Positions 25,792 to 34,655 of a stretch of DNA of 64,000 bases are shown one piece after another; the stretch's first letter is position 1, and every line of letters starts with the position of its first letter. The notes beneath the pieces were generated by a model. That model did not search any database, was not told the origin of the DNA, and saw only the letters and a list, made by a program, of their open reading frames with translations. Source of the stretch: Azoarcus sp. TTM-91 (lineage in GTDB: Bacteria > Pseudomonadota > Gammaproteobacteria > Burkholderiales > Rhodocyclaceae); NCBI RefSeq assembly GCF_012911025.1, contig NZ_WUEI01000006.1, forward strand, positions 1-64,000, written 5' to 3'. A program made the translations under genes and the position numbers.

Positions 25792-26727
25792 TTAGGCCAG
25801 CGTCAGCCAGTCCGCATGGCGTTCGTCCTCGCCGCGCACGCAGGCGAAGAAGCGCCGTTGCAGCTCGCGGGTGATGGCGCCGGGCTGGCCGCTGCCGACG
25901 CGGCGCCTGTCCACCTCCACCACCGGGGTGATCTCCGCCGCAGTGCCGGTGAAGAACACTTCATCGGCGATGTAGAGCTCGTCGCGGGTGATGCGGCGGG
26001 CGACGATCTCGTAGCCAGCCTCGCGCGCCAGCGTGTGCAGCGTGCGGCGGGTGATGCCGTCCAGCGCCGAGGTGATCTCCGGCTCGTAGATCACGCCGCG
26101 CTTCACCAGGAAGACGTTCTCGCCCGGCCCTTCGGCGACGAAGCCGTCGGTATCCAGCAGCAGCGCTTCGTCATAGCCCTCCTGGCGCGCCTCGCGGCAG
26201 GCGAGGATGGAGTTGGTGTAGGTAGACACCGCCTTGGCGCGGCACATCTGCACGTTCACATGGTGCCGGGCGAAGCTCGCCACCTTGACGCGGATGCCGC
26301 GCTCCAGCCCGTTGTCGCCCAAGTAGGCGCCCCAGGCCCAGGCCGCCACCATCACATGCACCGCCGCGCCCAGCGGATCGACGCCGACCTTCTCGGCGCC
26401 GAGGAAAACCAGCGGGCGGATGTAGCCGCCGGCAAGTGCGTTGCGGCGGATGGCGTCGCGGCAGGCCTGGCGCAGGGCGTCGCGGTCGAAGGGCATGTCC
26501 AGGCCGAGGATGTGGGCGGATTCGAACAGCCGCTCGACATGGTCGTCCAGCCGGAAGATGGCGGCGCCGCGCGGCGTCGCATAGGCGCGCAGGCCCTCGA
26601 AGCAGCCGAGGCCGTAGTGCAGGGTGTGGGTCAGCGCGTGCACCCTGGCTTCGCGCCAGGGCAGCCATTGGCCGTCCAGCCAGATCCAGCCGTCGCGGTC
26701 TTCCATCGTGGTGGGGGTGATGCTCAT
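25792..26727 (-). CDS. ilvE: Branched-chain amino-acid aminotransferase
   Basis: This 311-residue fold-type IV PLP enzyme interconverts Ile/Leu/Val and their 2-oxo acids. Motifs include LHYGLGCFEGLRAY near the N-terminus, the PLP Lys in CRAKAVSTYTNSILA (preceded by VNVQM), and the phosphate-binding EGPGENVFLVK. The ATG at 26727 (MSITPTTME) has GGAGTG upstream; longer frames lack support. With IOR and the Liv-like transporter in the window, it fits branched-chain or aromatic amino-acid metabolism, although it is not adjacent to either. Confidence 0.92.
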   Translation of the reverse strand: MSITPTTMEDRDGWIWLDGQWLPWREARVHALTHTLHYGLGCFEGLRAYATPRGAAIFRLDDHVERLFESAHILGLDMPFDRDALRQACRDAIRRNALAGGYIRPLVFLGAEKVGVDPLGAAVHVMVAAWAWGAYLGDNGLERGIRVKVASFARHHVNVQMCRAKAVSTYTNSILACREARQEGYDEALLLDTDGFVAEGPGENVFLVKRGVIYEPEITSALDGITRRTLHTLAREAGYEIVARRITRDELYIADEVFFTGTAAEITPVVEVDRRRVGSGQPGAITRELQRRFFACVRGEDERHADWLTLA

Positions 26728-27012
26728 GAGGTCGCACTCCTGGTGTCGGATCGAAGGGGAAAAGGCCGCGGGCGGTGGGAGCGGCTTCGATCGGCGGAGG
26801 AAAACGGGGTGCGCTTTGCCGGGCAACGCCGCCGGGGTGGGGCGGCGCTGGAGGTGCCGAAGAGGAGGTCCAGATTGCGCGCTGCAGCAGCGGCTTTCAA
26901 ACGAAAGCGGCGTGGCGTCGGATGAGCCTGATTCATCCGAATGGTCCGACTTGGGTGGTCAGCCGCAGCCGCTGGGGCTAGGCTAGGGTCATGTCCAAGC
27001 GAGGAGAGGCCG

Positions 27013-28506
27013 ATGTCCTACGTGCTGGCGCTGGACCAGGGCACCACCAGTTCGCGTGCCATGGTGTTCGATGCCGACGGCCGGGTGCGCAGTGTCGCCC
27101 GGCGCGACTTCCCGCAGCATTTCCCGCGGCCCGGCTGGGTGGAGCACGACCCCGCCGACATTCTGCGCAGCCAGCTGGAATGCGCCCGCGCGGCGCTGGC
27201 GGATGCCGGCCTGCGCGCCGGCCAGCTGGCGGCGGTGGGCATCGCCAACCAGCGCGAAACCACCGTGCTGTGGGAGCGCGCCAGCGGCCGCGCGGTGGCG
27301 CCGGCCATCGTCTGGCAGGACCGCCGCACCGCCGCCGACTGCGAACGCCTGCGCAGCCAGGACTGGAGCGCGGCCCTGCGCGAACGCACCGGGCTGGAGC
27401 TGGACCCCTACTTCTCCGCCACCAAGCTCGCCTGGCTGCTGGACCATGTGCCCGGCGCCCGCGAGCGCGCCGAGGCCGGCGAACTTGCCTTCGGCACGGT
27501 GGATAGCTGGCTGCTGTGGCATCTGAGCGGTGGTCAGCTGCACCTCACCGACCGCGGCAACGCCTCCCGCACCCTGCTGCTGGACGTGCACGCCCGCGAG
27601 TGGGACGCCGATCTGCTCGCCCGCTTCCGCATCCCGGCGGCGGTGCTGCCGCGGCTGGTGGACAGCCTGGGCGTTTGCGGCGAAACCGCGCCCGAAGTGC
27701 TGGGCGCCGCGGTGCCCATCGCCGGCATCGCCGGCGACCAGCAGGCCGCCACCTTCGGCCAGGCCTGCTTTGCCCCCGGCATGGCCAAGAACACCTACGG
27801 CACCGGCTGCTTCCTGCTGATGAACACCGGCGAAGCGCCCGTCGCCTCGCACAACCGCCTGCTCTCCACCGTCGGCTGGACCGGCGGCGGCCGCCACGCC
27901 TACGCGCTGGAAGGCAGCGTGTTCATGGCCGGCGCCATCGTGCAGTGGCTGCGCGACAGCCTGGGCCTGATCCGCAACGCCAGCGACATCGAAGCCCTGG
28001 CCGCCAGCGTGGAAGACAGCGCCGGCGTGGTCTTCGTGCCCGCCTTCACCGGCCTGGGCGCGCCGCACTGGGATGCCCGTGCCCGTGGCACCCTGCTCGG
28101 CCTCACCCGCGGCGCCGGCCCCGGCCACATCGCCCGCGCCGCGCTGGAAGCCATCGCCCTGCAGACGGTGGACTTGGTCGCCGCCATGCGCCGCGACGGC
28201 GCCCAGTCGCTCACCGAGCTGCGGGTGGATGGCGGTGCCGCCGCCAACGATCTGCTGATGCAGCTGCAGGCCGACCTGCTGGGCGTGCCGGTGCTGCGCC
28301 CGCGCATGCTGGAGACCACCGCGCTGGGCGCCGCCTGGCTGGCCGGGCTGGGCGTTGGCCTGTGGCGCGATACCGATGCGTTGGCGACCCAATGGCGGCT
28401 GGATCGCCGCTTCGAGCCGAGCTGGAGCGACGACCGCCGCGCGGCGGTGATCGCCCGCTGGGCACGGGCGGTGGAGCGCGCCAAAGACTGGGCGGAGGAG
28501 GAATGA
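27013..28506 (+). CDS. glpK: Glycerol kinase
   Basis: This 497-residue FGGY kinase phosphorylates glycerol to glycerol-3-phosphate. Motifs: [14 protein letters not shown] at the N-terminus, [40 protein letters not shown] and [13 protein letters not shown] near the C-terminus. The ATG at 27013 follows GAGGAGAGG. glpD lies 220 bp downstream on the same strand, so the pair makes a two-gene glycerol-utilisation module. I see no glycerol facilitator here. Confidence 0.95.
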   Translation: MSYVLALDQGTTSSRAMVFDADGRVRSVARRDFPQHFPRPGWVEHDPADILRSQLECARAALADAGLRAGQLAAVGIANQRETTVLWERASGRAVAPAIVWQDRRTAADCERLRSQDWSAALRERTGLELDPYFSATKLAWLLDHVPGARERAEAGELAFGTVDSWLLWHLSGGQLHLTDRGNASRTLLLDVHAREWDADLLARFRIPAAVLPRLVDSLGVCGETAPEVLGAAVPIAGIAGDQQAATFGQACFAPGMAKNTYGTGCFLLMNTGEAPVASHNRLLSTVGWTGGGRHAYALEGSVFMAGAIVQWLRDSLGLIRNASDIEALAASVEDSAGVVFVPAFTGLGAPHWDARARGTLLGLTRGAGPGHIARAALEAIALQTVDLVAAMRRDGAQSLTELRVDGGAAANDLLMQLQADLLGVPVLRPRMLETTALGAAWLAGLGVGLWRDTDALATQWRLDRRFEPSWSDDRRAAVIARWARAVERAKDWAEEE

Positions 28507-28726
28507 GGCGGCTGGCCATGGGAAGGGAGCGCATGCGGCCCGCCGTGCTGCCGGCCGGCGCGGTGGAGGCAAGCGGGCGGGCAGCTGCTCCGGCCGATGT
28601 TGAAGCGGTGCTTGCCTCGCCAGCCGGCGGCTGCGGGCGTTGCCGGCGCGGGCGCCGTGCAAGCCGGCGGTTCCGCGGCGGCCTGCGTGTTCCGCGCCGG
28701 CCGGGGCCGGAGGCAGGGGAGGCGGG

Positions 28727-30289
28727 ATGGCGCTGACGCCCGCCGCCGCAAGCCGCGCCGCCGCGCTCGCCCGGCTGGCGGAAACGCCGGAGTGGGACAT
28801 GCTCGTCATCGGCGGCGGCGCCACCGGCCTGGGCTGCGCGGTGGATGCCGCCGCCCGCGGCTACAAGGTGCTGCTGGTGGAAGCGCAGGACTTCGCCAAG
28901 GGCACCAGTTCGCGCGCCACCAAGCTGGTACACGGCGGCGTGCGCTACCTCGCCCAGGGCAATCTGCCGCTGGTGCGCGAGGCGCTGGCCGAGCGCGCCC
29001 GCCTGCTCGCCAACGCGCCCCATCTGGTGCATCCGCTGCGCTTCGTCGTGCCCAGCTACCGCCGGCGCGACACCGCCCTGCTGGCCGTAGGCCTCGGCGC
29101 CTACGATCTCCTCGGCGGCTTCGGCAGTCAGGGCGGCATCGCCCGCAGCCGGGTGCTGGACGTGGCGCAGACGCGCGCCGCCCTGCCGACGGTGAAGACC
29201 GCCGGCCTGCGGGGCGGCATCGCCTACTGGGACGCGCAGTTCGACGACGCCCGCCTGGCGCTGGCCCTGGCGCGCACGGTGGAAGACCTGGGCGGCCTCG
29301 CCCTCAACTACTGCGCGCTTGCCGATCTGCTGGTGGAGGGCGGCCGGCTGCGCGGCGCGGTGTTGCAGGAGGCGGGCGGGCGCGTGTTCCGGGTGGCGGC
29401 CCGGGTGGTCATCAACGCCACCGGCGTGTGGGCGGACAGCGTGCGCCGCCTCGCCCAGCCGGCGACGCCGCCGCTGCTGCGGCCCAGCCAGGGCATCCAC
29501 CTGATGGTAGACCGCGGTTTCCTGCCCGGCACGGACGCCCTGCTGGTGCCGCGCACCGCCGACGGCCGGGTGCTGTTCATGATTCCCTGGCAGGGCCGGC
29601 TGCTGTTGGGCACCACCGACAGCCTGCGCGCCGACCTGCCGCTTGAGCCGCAAGCTTTGCCGGGCGAGGTGGATTTCGTGCTCGACACCGCCGCCGCCTA
29701 CCTCGAACGCCCGCCACGGCGGCAGGACGTGCTCAGCCAGTTCGCCGGCCTGCGGCCCTTGATCGGCGGTGGCATGGGCAAGGAGGCAGGTGCCACCGGC
29801 GGCCTGTCGCGGGAGCATCTGATCGAGGTTTCCGCCACCGGCCTGGTCAGCGTGCTGGGCGGCAAGTGGACCACCTATCGCCATATGGCCGAAGAGGCGG
29901 TGGACCGCGCCCTGGCGGTGGCTGGCCTGCCACGGCGGGCCGCGGCGACCGCCACCTTGAGGCTGCATGGCGCGCGGGAGGGCGACGACCCCTACGGCAG
30001 CGACCGCGAGGCGGTGGAAGCCCTGCCCGGCGCCGGCCGCCGCCTGCTGGAGGGCCTGACGCTGACCGAGGCCGAGGTGCGCCACGCCGCGCGGGCGGAA
30101 TACGCGCTGAGCGTGGAGGATGTGCTGGCGCGACGGCACCGCGCCCTGTTCATCGACGCCCGCCTGGCCCTGCAGGCCGCGCCGGCGGTGGCGGCCCTGC
30201 TGGCGGAAGAACTGGGCAGGGATGGCGACTGGGTGGCGGCGCAGTTGCGGGTCTTCGCGGCGTTGGCGCAGGGCTATGGAGCCAGGTAG
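28727..30289 (+). CDS. glpD: Glycerol-3-phosphate dehydrogenase, FAD-dependent
   Basis: This 520-residue membrane-associated flavoenzyme oxidises glycerol-3-phosphate to dihydroxyacetone phosphate and reduces quinone. It has an N-terminal FAD motif (MLVIGGGATGLGCAVDAA), SSRATKLVHGGVRYL, WQGRLLLGTTD and a C-terminal domain with VLGGKWTTYRHMAE. The ATG at 28727 follows GGGGAGG. No frame in the 220 bp between glpK and glpD looks coding. Confidence 0.94.
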   Translation: MALTPAAASRAAALARLAETPEWDMLVIGGGATGLGCAVDAAARGYKVLLVEAQDFAKGTSSRATKLVHGGVRYLAQGNLPLVREALAERARLLANAPHLVHPLRFVVPSYRRRDTALLAVGLGAYDLLGGFGSQGGIARSRVLDVAQTRAALPTVKTAGLRGGIAYWDAQFDDARLALALARTVEDLGGLALNYCALADLLVEGGRLRGAVLQEAGGRVFRVAARVVINATGVWADSVRRLAQPATPPLLRPSQGIHLMVDRGFLPGTDALLVPRTADGRVLFMIPWQGRLLLGTTDSLRADLPLEPQALPGEVDFVLDTAAAYLERPPRRQDVLSQFAGLRPLIGGGMGKEAGATGGLSREHLIEVSATGLVSVLGGKWTTYRHMAEEAVDRALAVAGLPRRAAATATLRLHGAREGDDPYGSDREAVEALPGAGRRLLEGLTLTEAEVRHAARAEYALSVEDVLARRHRALFIDARLALQAAPAVAALLAEELGRDGDWVAAQLRVFAALAQGYGAR

Positions 30290-30537
30290 CGGCAATGGGC
30301 CAGAAATTGGGACCGGAGACGTCCGTGGGGTCAGATGAATCGGCCACGCCGCAGATTCCGCCGCCCGCTTCCTCTTCCTTGGCGGGTGCCCGAACTGCAG
30401 CGGCGTAGGCGCTCGGGAGGGAGAGATCGTTCGCCCCGGGCCAGGTCGGAGGGCCACGCAGCAGCGGTCGTCGGCCGTCTCTGCCGGAGGGCCCGGCTTG
30501 GCGGTGGTAGCGGATCAATCGGTGGGTCAATGCCGGC
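30290..30537. other. Intergenic stretch between glpD and the LysR gene
   Basis: Convergent junction of about 250 bp. I see no convincing gene and no clear U-run terminator in it. Confidence 0.5.
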
Positions 30538-31410
30538 TCAGGCCGGGCTGCTGCGTGCCCGCGCCTGCAGCCAGCGCACGAAGTGCCGCACCCAGGGTAG
30601 GGTCTGCGCGGCGGGCGAGACGACGGCATAGAAACCCTTGTCCGCCACCTCGATGTCGAATGGCCTCACCAGCGTGCCGGCGGCGAGATAAGGCTTGGCC
30701 AGCAGGCCGACGGTGAGGGCGATGCCGGCGCCGGCGGCGGCGGCCTCCAGCATCATCATCGAATCCTCGAACAGCGGGCCTTCGGCCGGCTCGCCACGGG
30801 CCAGGCCGGCGGCAGCGAACCAGGGCGACCAGGCGAGCAGCGGATGGCGCAGCAGGCGCTGGCCGTCCAGGTCGGCGGGCCGGGCGAGGCGGTCGGCGAG
30901 CGCCGGGCTGCACACCGGGAAGACGGTTTCGCGCCGCAGCTCGTAGGCCTCCAGCCCCGGCCAGGGCGGATCGCCGTAGCGCAGGCCGACGTCGGCCTCG
31001 CCGGCGGTGAGCGGCGCCAGGCTGGTGGAGGTGGAGAGCACGAAGTCGATGCGCGGGTCTTCCTGCGGGTAGTCGGCGAGCTGGCCGACCAGCCATTTGG
31101 CGCCGATTGCTGGCGCCACCGACAGGCGCAGCGGCCGTGCTTCCAGGCGGCGCAGACGGGTGCTGGCGGTTTCCAGCCGGCGCAGGGCGGCGCGGACTTC
31201 GACCAGGTAATCCTGGCCGGCGGCGGTCAGGGTCACCAGCCGGTTGTGGCGTTCGAACAGCGGCAGGCCCAGCCAGTCTTCCAGCGCGCGGATGCGGTGG
31301 CTGATGGCGGAGGGCGTGAGGTGCAGCGCCTCGGCCGCAGCCAGGAAGCTGCCGCTGCGGGCGGCGGCCTCGAAGGCGACCAGGGCGGGCAGGGGCGGCA
31401 GGCGGATCAT
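30538..31410 (-). CDS. LysR-family transcriptional regulator, GcvA-like
   Basis: This 290-residue regulator has an N-terminal winged helix (PPLPALVAFEAAARSGSFLA, ALHLTPSAISHRIRALED) and a C-terminal periplasmic-binding-like effector domain (LRLSVAPAIGAKWLVGQL). The N-terminal pattern fits the GcvA/AmpR branch. It is convergent with glpD, so a link to glycerol is not supported; the target may be itself or distant. A GGTAG-N5-CTACC inverted repeat 20 bp upstream of the start is a possible autoregulatory site. Confidence 0.88.
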   Translation of the reverse strand: MIRLPPLPALVAFEAAARSGSFLAAAEALHLTPSAISHRIRALEDWLGLPLFERHNRLVTLTAAGQDYLVEVRAALRRLETASTRLRRLEARPLRLSVAPAIGAKWLVGQLADYPQEDPRIDFVLSTSTSLAPLTAGEADVGLRYGDPPWPGLEAYELRRETVFPVCSPALADRLARPADLDGQRLLRHPLLAWSPWFAAAGLARGEPAEGPLFEDSMMMLEAAAAGAGIALTVGLLAKPYLAAGTLVRPFDIEVADKGFYAVVSPAAQTLPWVRHFVRWLQARARSSPA

Positions 31411-31430
31411 GGCTGGGTGGCGGCGGGCAT

Positions 31431-31445
31431 GGTAGCGATACTACC
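31431..31445. promoter_or_regulatory. Inverted repeat upstream of the LysR gene
   Basis: GGTAG, five bases, CTACC. Perfect arms 20 bp upstream of the LysR start codon, a plausible autoregulatory operator. Not recognised as a known site. Confidence 0.35.
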
Positions 31446-31648
31446 GCCGCGGGCGGGAGGCGGCGAAGCGTTGGCGGCGCTGCGAAAGGCTGCAATTGGC
31501 TGTTCGGGGGCGCCAGCCGCATCAGCAGGCAAGCCGGCAACTCAATAGCCGGTGGCCCTCCACCCCGCCTTCTTCGGCAGGCTCCGGGGCAGGCCCGCAT
31601 CCTGCAGCGCCCTGCACCCGCCGCGGGGCTCAGGGCGAATGGCAGTGC

Positions 31649-32980
31649 TTACCTGCTTGCTGGGTCACTAACTGCCCGCGGCAGCGTCACCCGCGCTTCC
31701 AGCCCGCCCTCGGGATGGTTGCCCAGCGCCACCTCGCCACGCTGGGCGCGCAGCAGGTTGCGGGCGATCGCCAGGCCCAGGCCGGTGCCACCGGTTTCGC
31801 GGTTGCGGGAGGACTCGGTGCGGTAGAACGGCTCGAACACCTTCTCCAACTCATCCGCCGGCAGGCCGGGGCCGTGGTCGCGGATGCGGATCTCGTAGCG
31901 GTCCGGCAACTCGGCCAGCGTGATGTTGACCTCGCCGCCGAACTTCACCCCGTTCTCCACCAGGTTCCACAGCGCCCGGCGCAGCGCCGTAGGGCGGCTG
32001 GGGCAGGGCGTGGGCGCGCTGCCGCTGACGGTGACCGTCCAGCCGAGGTCGGCGGCGTCGGCGCGCAGCACGTCGGCCAGGCTTTCCAGGCTCACCGGCT
32101 GCGGCGGGCTGGAGGCGTCCATGCTGCGGGCGTAGGCCAGTCCTTCCTTGACCAGCGATTGCATGGCGTCGAGGTCGGCCTGGATGCGGTCGCGCAGGTT
32201 CTCCTCGTCCACCATCTCGGCACGCAGGCGCAGCCGGGTGATGGGCGTCTGCAGATCGTGGGAGATGGCGGCGAGGATGCGGGTGCGCTCGGCCACATGC
32301 TCGCGGATGCGCTGCTGCATCTGGTTGAAGGCGGCGGCGGCCTGGGCTACCTCGGTGGGGCCGCTGGAGCTCATCGGCGCGCGCTCCGGGTCTTCGCCCA
32401 GGGCGCGGGCGGCGGCGGCCAGCCGCGACAGCGGCCGGGTGGCGATGCGCACCGCCAGCCAGGTGAGCAGGGCGACGCCGATGACCAGCGCCGCCAGCGC
32501 GGCGATGAGGCGATCCGGCGGGGCCAGCGGCGGGCCGGGTTCCGGGCCGATGCCGGGCAGGCGCACGCTCAAGGGCGTGCCGTCGCGCAGCGGGATGGTG
32601 ACCAGGTAGAAGGGATGGTTGTCCGGCCGCTGGACGACGGTGAGGCTGGCCTTGTGGTCCGGCAGGGCGGTGCCGAGCGCGCGCAGCAGGGCGTGGTCGC
32701 GCACCGGCTGGGCGTTGTCCGGCGGCGGGCGCAGGGCCAGGCGCAGGCGGCGGCGGCCGAGGTCGTCTATCCAGCCGGCGCGCTCCTGGGGCGGCAGGCG
32801 CTCCAGCACCTGCACGGTGGCGGCGATTTCCTGGGCGATGCCCTCGAACAGCACGTTGCGGCCGACGCGGTCGCGCTCGCCGACGAAGAGGGCGAAGCTC
32901 ACCGCCAGCACCACTGCCATGCCCAGCAGCCAGATCAGCATCAGGCGGGCGAACAGGCTGCGCGGCAGCGGCAGCCTCAT
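31649..32980 (-). CDS. EnvZ-type sensor histidine kinase
   Basis: This 443-residue membrane kinase has TM1 at about residues 13-32, a periplasmic domain of about 120 residues, TM2 at about 155-175, HAMP, HisKA with AAISHDLQTPITRLRLRAEM and HATPase with N-box (WNLVENGVKFGG), DHGPGLP and GGTGLGLAIA. It is closest in layout to EnvZ. The response regulator gene overlaps it by 4 bp. The divergent gene encodes a Spy-like periplasmic protein, so an envelope signal is plausible. Confidence 0.88.
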   Translation of the reverse strand: MRLPLPRSLFARLMLIWLLGMAVVLAVSFALFVGERDRVGRNVLFEGIAQEIAATVQVLERLPPQERAGWIDDLGRRRLRLALRPPPDNAQPVRDHALLRALGTALPDHKASLTVVQRPDNHPFYLVTIPLRDGTPLSVRLPGIGPEPGPPLAPPDRLIAALAALVIGVALLTWLAVRIATRPLSRLAAAARALGEDPERAPMSSSGPTEVAQAAAAFNQMQQRIREHVAERTRILAAISHDLQTPITRLRLRAEMVDEENLRDRIQADLDAMQSLVKEGLAYARSMDASSPPQPVSLESLADVLRADAADLGWTVTVSGSAPTPCPSRPTALRRALWNLVENGVKFGGEVNITLAELPDRYEIRIRDHGPGLPADELEKVFEPFYRTESSRNRETGGTGLGLAIARNLLRAQRGEVALGNHPEGGLEARVTLPRAVSDPASR

Positions 32981-33744
32981 TGCGCGCCCTCGCCGCCGAG
33001 TTGGCCGACGCTGTGCACCTCGCTGCTCAGCACATAGCCTTCATTGCGCACCGTCTTGATGATGGCCGGCTCGCGGGCGTTGTCGCCCAGGCGCTGGCGC
33101 AGCCGGCTCACCAGCAGATCGATGGAGCGGTCGAACACGTCCGCCTCGCGGCCCTGGGTGAATTCCATCAGCTGGTCGCGCGACAGCACCCGCTGCGGAT
33201 GGGCGAGGAACACGCCCAGCATGCGGTATTCGGCGCCGGACAGCGGCACCACCGTGCCGGCCCCGTCGATGAGGTGGCGGTTCACCGTATCCAGCCGCCA
33301 GCCGGCGAAGTGCAGCTCGCGCGCCTGCCCGGGCGGGGAGGCTTCCAGGTTGGGCGGCAGCGCGCGGGCACGGCGCAGGATGGCGCGGATGCGGGCGTAC
33401 AGCTCGCGCGGCACGAAGGGCTTGGGCAGGTAATCGTCGGCGCCCATCTCCAGGCCGATGATGCGGTCCATGTCTTCGCCGCGGGCGGTCAGCATCAGGA
33501 TGGGCGTGTTGGCGTGGGCGTGGGTGGCGCGCAGGTTGCGGCACAGGGTGAGGCCGTCCTCGCCGGGCATCATCAGGTCGAGCACGATGAGGTCCACCCG
33601 GTGTTTCTCCAGCGCTGCCTTCATCTCGCGGCCGTCGGCGGCGGTGGTGCAGCGCAGGCCCTGCTTTTCGAGGTAGTCGGCCAGCAGGCCGCGGATGTCG
33701 CGGTCGTCATCGACGATCAGGATGTGGTCTTGCTGATTGCTCAT
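32977..33744 (-). CDS. OmpR-type response regulator
   Basis: This 255-residue regulator has a receiver with IVDDDRDIRG, phosphoacceptor Asp in LIVLDLMMPGEDG and Lys in LPKPF, and a winged-helix output domain (LSGAEYRMLGVFLAHPQ, FDRSIDLLVSRLRQRLGD, VRNEGYVLS). Its pattern resembles OmpR/RstA. It overlaps the kinase gene and diverges from the Spy-like gene. Two GTATCC half-sites 10 bp apart lie in the intergenic region and may be its operator. Confidence 0.9.
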   Translation of the reverse strand: MSNQQDHILIVDDDRDIRGLLADYLEKQGLRCTTAADGREMKAALEKHRVDLIVLDLMMPGEDGLTLCRNLRATHAHANTPILMLTARGEDMDRIIGLEMGADDYLPKPFVPRELYARIRAILRRARALPPNLEASPPGQARELHFAGWRLDTVNRHLIDGAGTVVPLSGAEYRMLGVFLAHPQRVLSRDQLMEFTQGREADVFDRSIDLLVSRLRQRLGDNAREPAIIKTVRNEGYVLSSEVHSVGQLGGEGAQ

Positions 33745-33795
33745 GGTCGTGATCTCTCCGTGGGACGCATCTTAAGGTCCGGCTGTGGTGGCTTT

Positions 33796-33811
33796 GTATC
33801 CCTGCGTATCC
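33796..33811. promoter_or_regulatory. Direct-repeat operator candidate (GTATCC x2, 10 bp apart)
   Basis: GTATCC occurs at 33796-33801 and at 33806-33811. A one-helical-turn direct repeat is typical of OmpR/PhoB-family regulators. It lies between the divergent regulator and Spy-like genes. Confidence 0.4.
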
Positions 33812-33934
33812 GGAGCGGGCCGGGAGACATGTTCATGCAAAAGCAGCCCTTGCGAGACAAATGCGGCTTACACGGCGCTGTTCAAATGGCTCCGTCGCCC
33901 GAACGAACGGGCACATCAACGCAAGGAGAGACAC

Positions 33935-34462
33935 ATGAAGACCTGGATGAAGACCTCGATTGCCGCCGCCGTCATCGCCGTTCATGCGCTGGGCACCACC
34001 GCTGCATTCGCCCGGGACGACGACCACCGCGGCCCGGGCCGTGGGCCGGGCTGGACCCAGACCTCGCCGGAGAAGGCCCAGCAGCACGCCGAGCTGCGCC
34101 TCGCCAGGCTGGAGCTGGCGCTGGCGATCAAGCCGGAACAGCAAGCCGCGTGGGATCAGTTCAAGACCAGCATCGCCGCCCAGCAGGCCAAGGCTGGCGA
34201 ACGCTTCGCCGCACGCAAGGACAAGGCGGAGGCGCCCCGTACCGCCAGCGAGCGTCTGGCGAAGATGGAGGAAATGAGCCAGCTGCGCCTGGCCGAGCTG
34301 GCCGAGACCCGCAAGGCGGTGGATACGCTCTACCCGCGGCTGAGCGACGCGCAGAAGAAGGTGTTCGACGCCGAGTTCATGAAGGGCCCCGACCCGCGTG
34401 GCGACCACCGTGGTCCGGGCAAGGGCCCGGGCCGCGATGCTGGCCCGCAGCAGGGCCACTGA
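33935..34462 (+). CDS. Spy/LTXXQ-motif periplasmic protein
   Basis: This 175-residue exported protein has a signal peptide (KTSIAAAVIAVHALGTTAAFA, cleavage near residue 24), a helical Spy-like core with many Lys/Glu/Ala (LRLARLELALAIKPEQQAAW, LAKMEEMSQLRLAELAE, LYPRLSDAQKKVFD) and Gly/Pro/Arg-rich flanks on both sides. Spy-like proteins act as ATP-independent periplasmic chaperones or metal-stress proteins. The ATG at 33935 (MKTWMKT) has AAGGAGAG upstream. It diverges from an OmpR/EnvZ-type pair, which probably induces it. Confidence 0.82.
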   Translation: MKTWMKTSIAAAVIAVHALGTTAAFARDDDHRGPGRGPGWTQTSPEKAQQHAELRLARLELALAIKPEQQAAWDQFKTSIAAQQAKAGERFAARKDKAEAPRTASERLAKMEEMSQLRLAELAETRKAVDTLYPRLSDAQKKVFDAEFMKGPDPRGDHRGPGKGPGRDAGPQQGH

Positions 34463-34505
34463 GCTTCGGCGGTAGCCCAGGCCCGGCATCGACGGCGATG
34501 CGGGG

Positions 34506-34539
34506 CGGCAGAACGGCCCGGTGACGGGCCGTTCTGCCG
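34506..34539 (+). terminator. Hairpin after the Spy-like gene
   Basis: 15-bp perfect stem CGGCAGAACGGCCCG with CGGGCCGTTCTGCCG and a four-base loop, followed by TTTAC. Confidence 0.7.
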
Positions 34540-34655
34540 TTTACGCCGGGTGCCACCCCAGGGAAGGGCCGGGCCTGGGCGAAAGGTGGCTTACCGCGCG
34601 GATGGGACGGGAGAGCACGCGGCCGCTGGCCAGCGCTCCTTGTTTTACGCCGGCT

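Noticed and set aside
28211-30457. 748-codon frame on the minus strand opposite glpK and glpD
   Set aside because: Antisense shadow of two certain genes, with no ribosome-binding site or domain.
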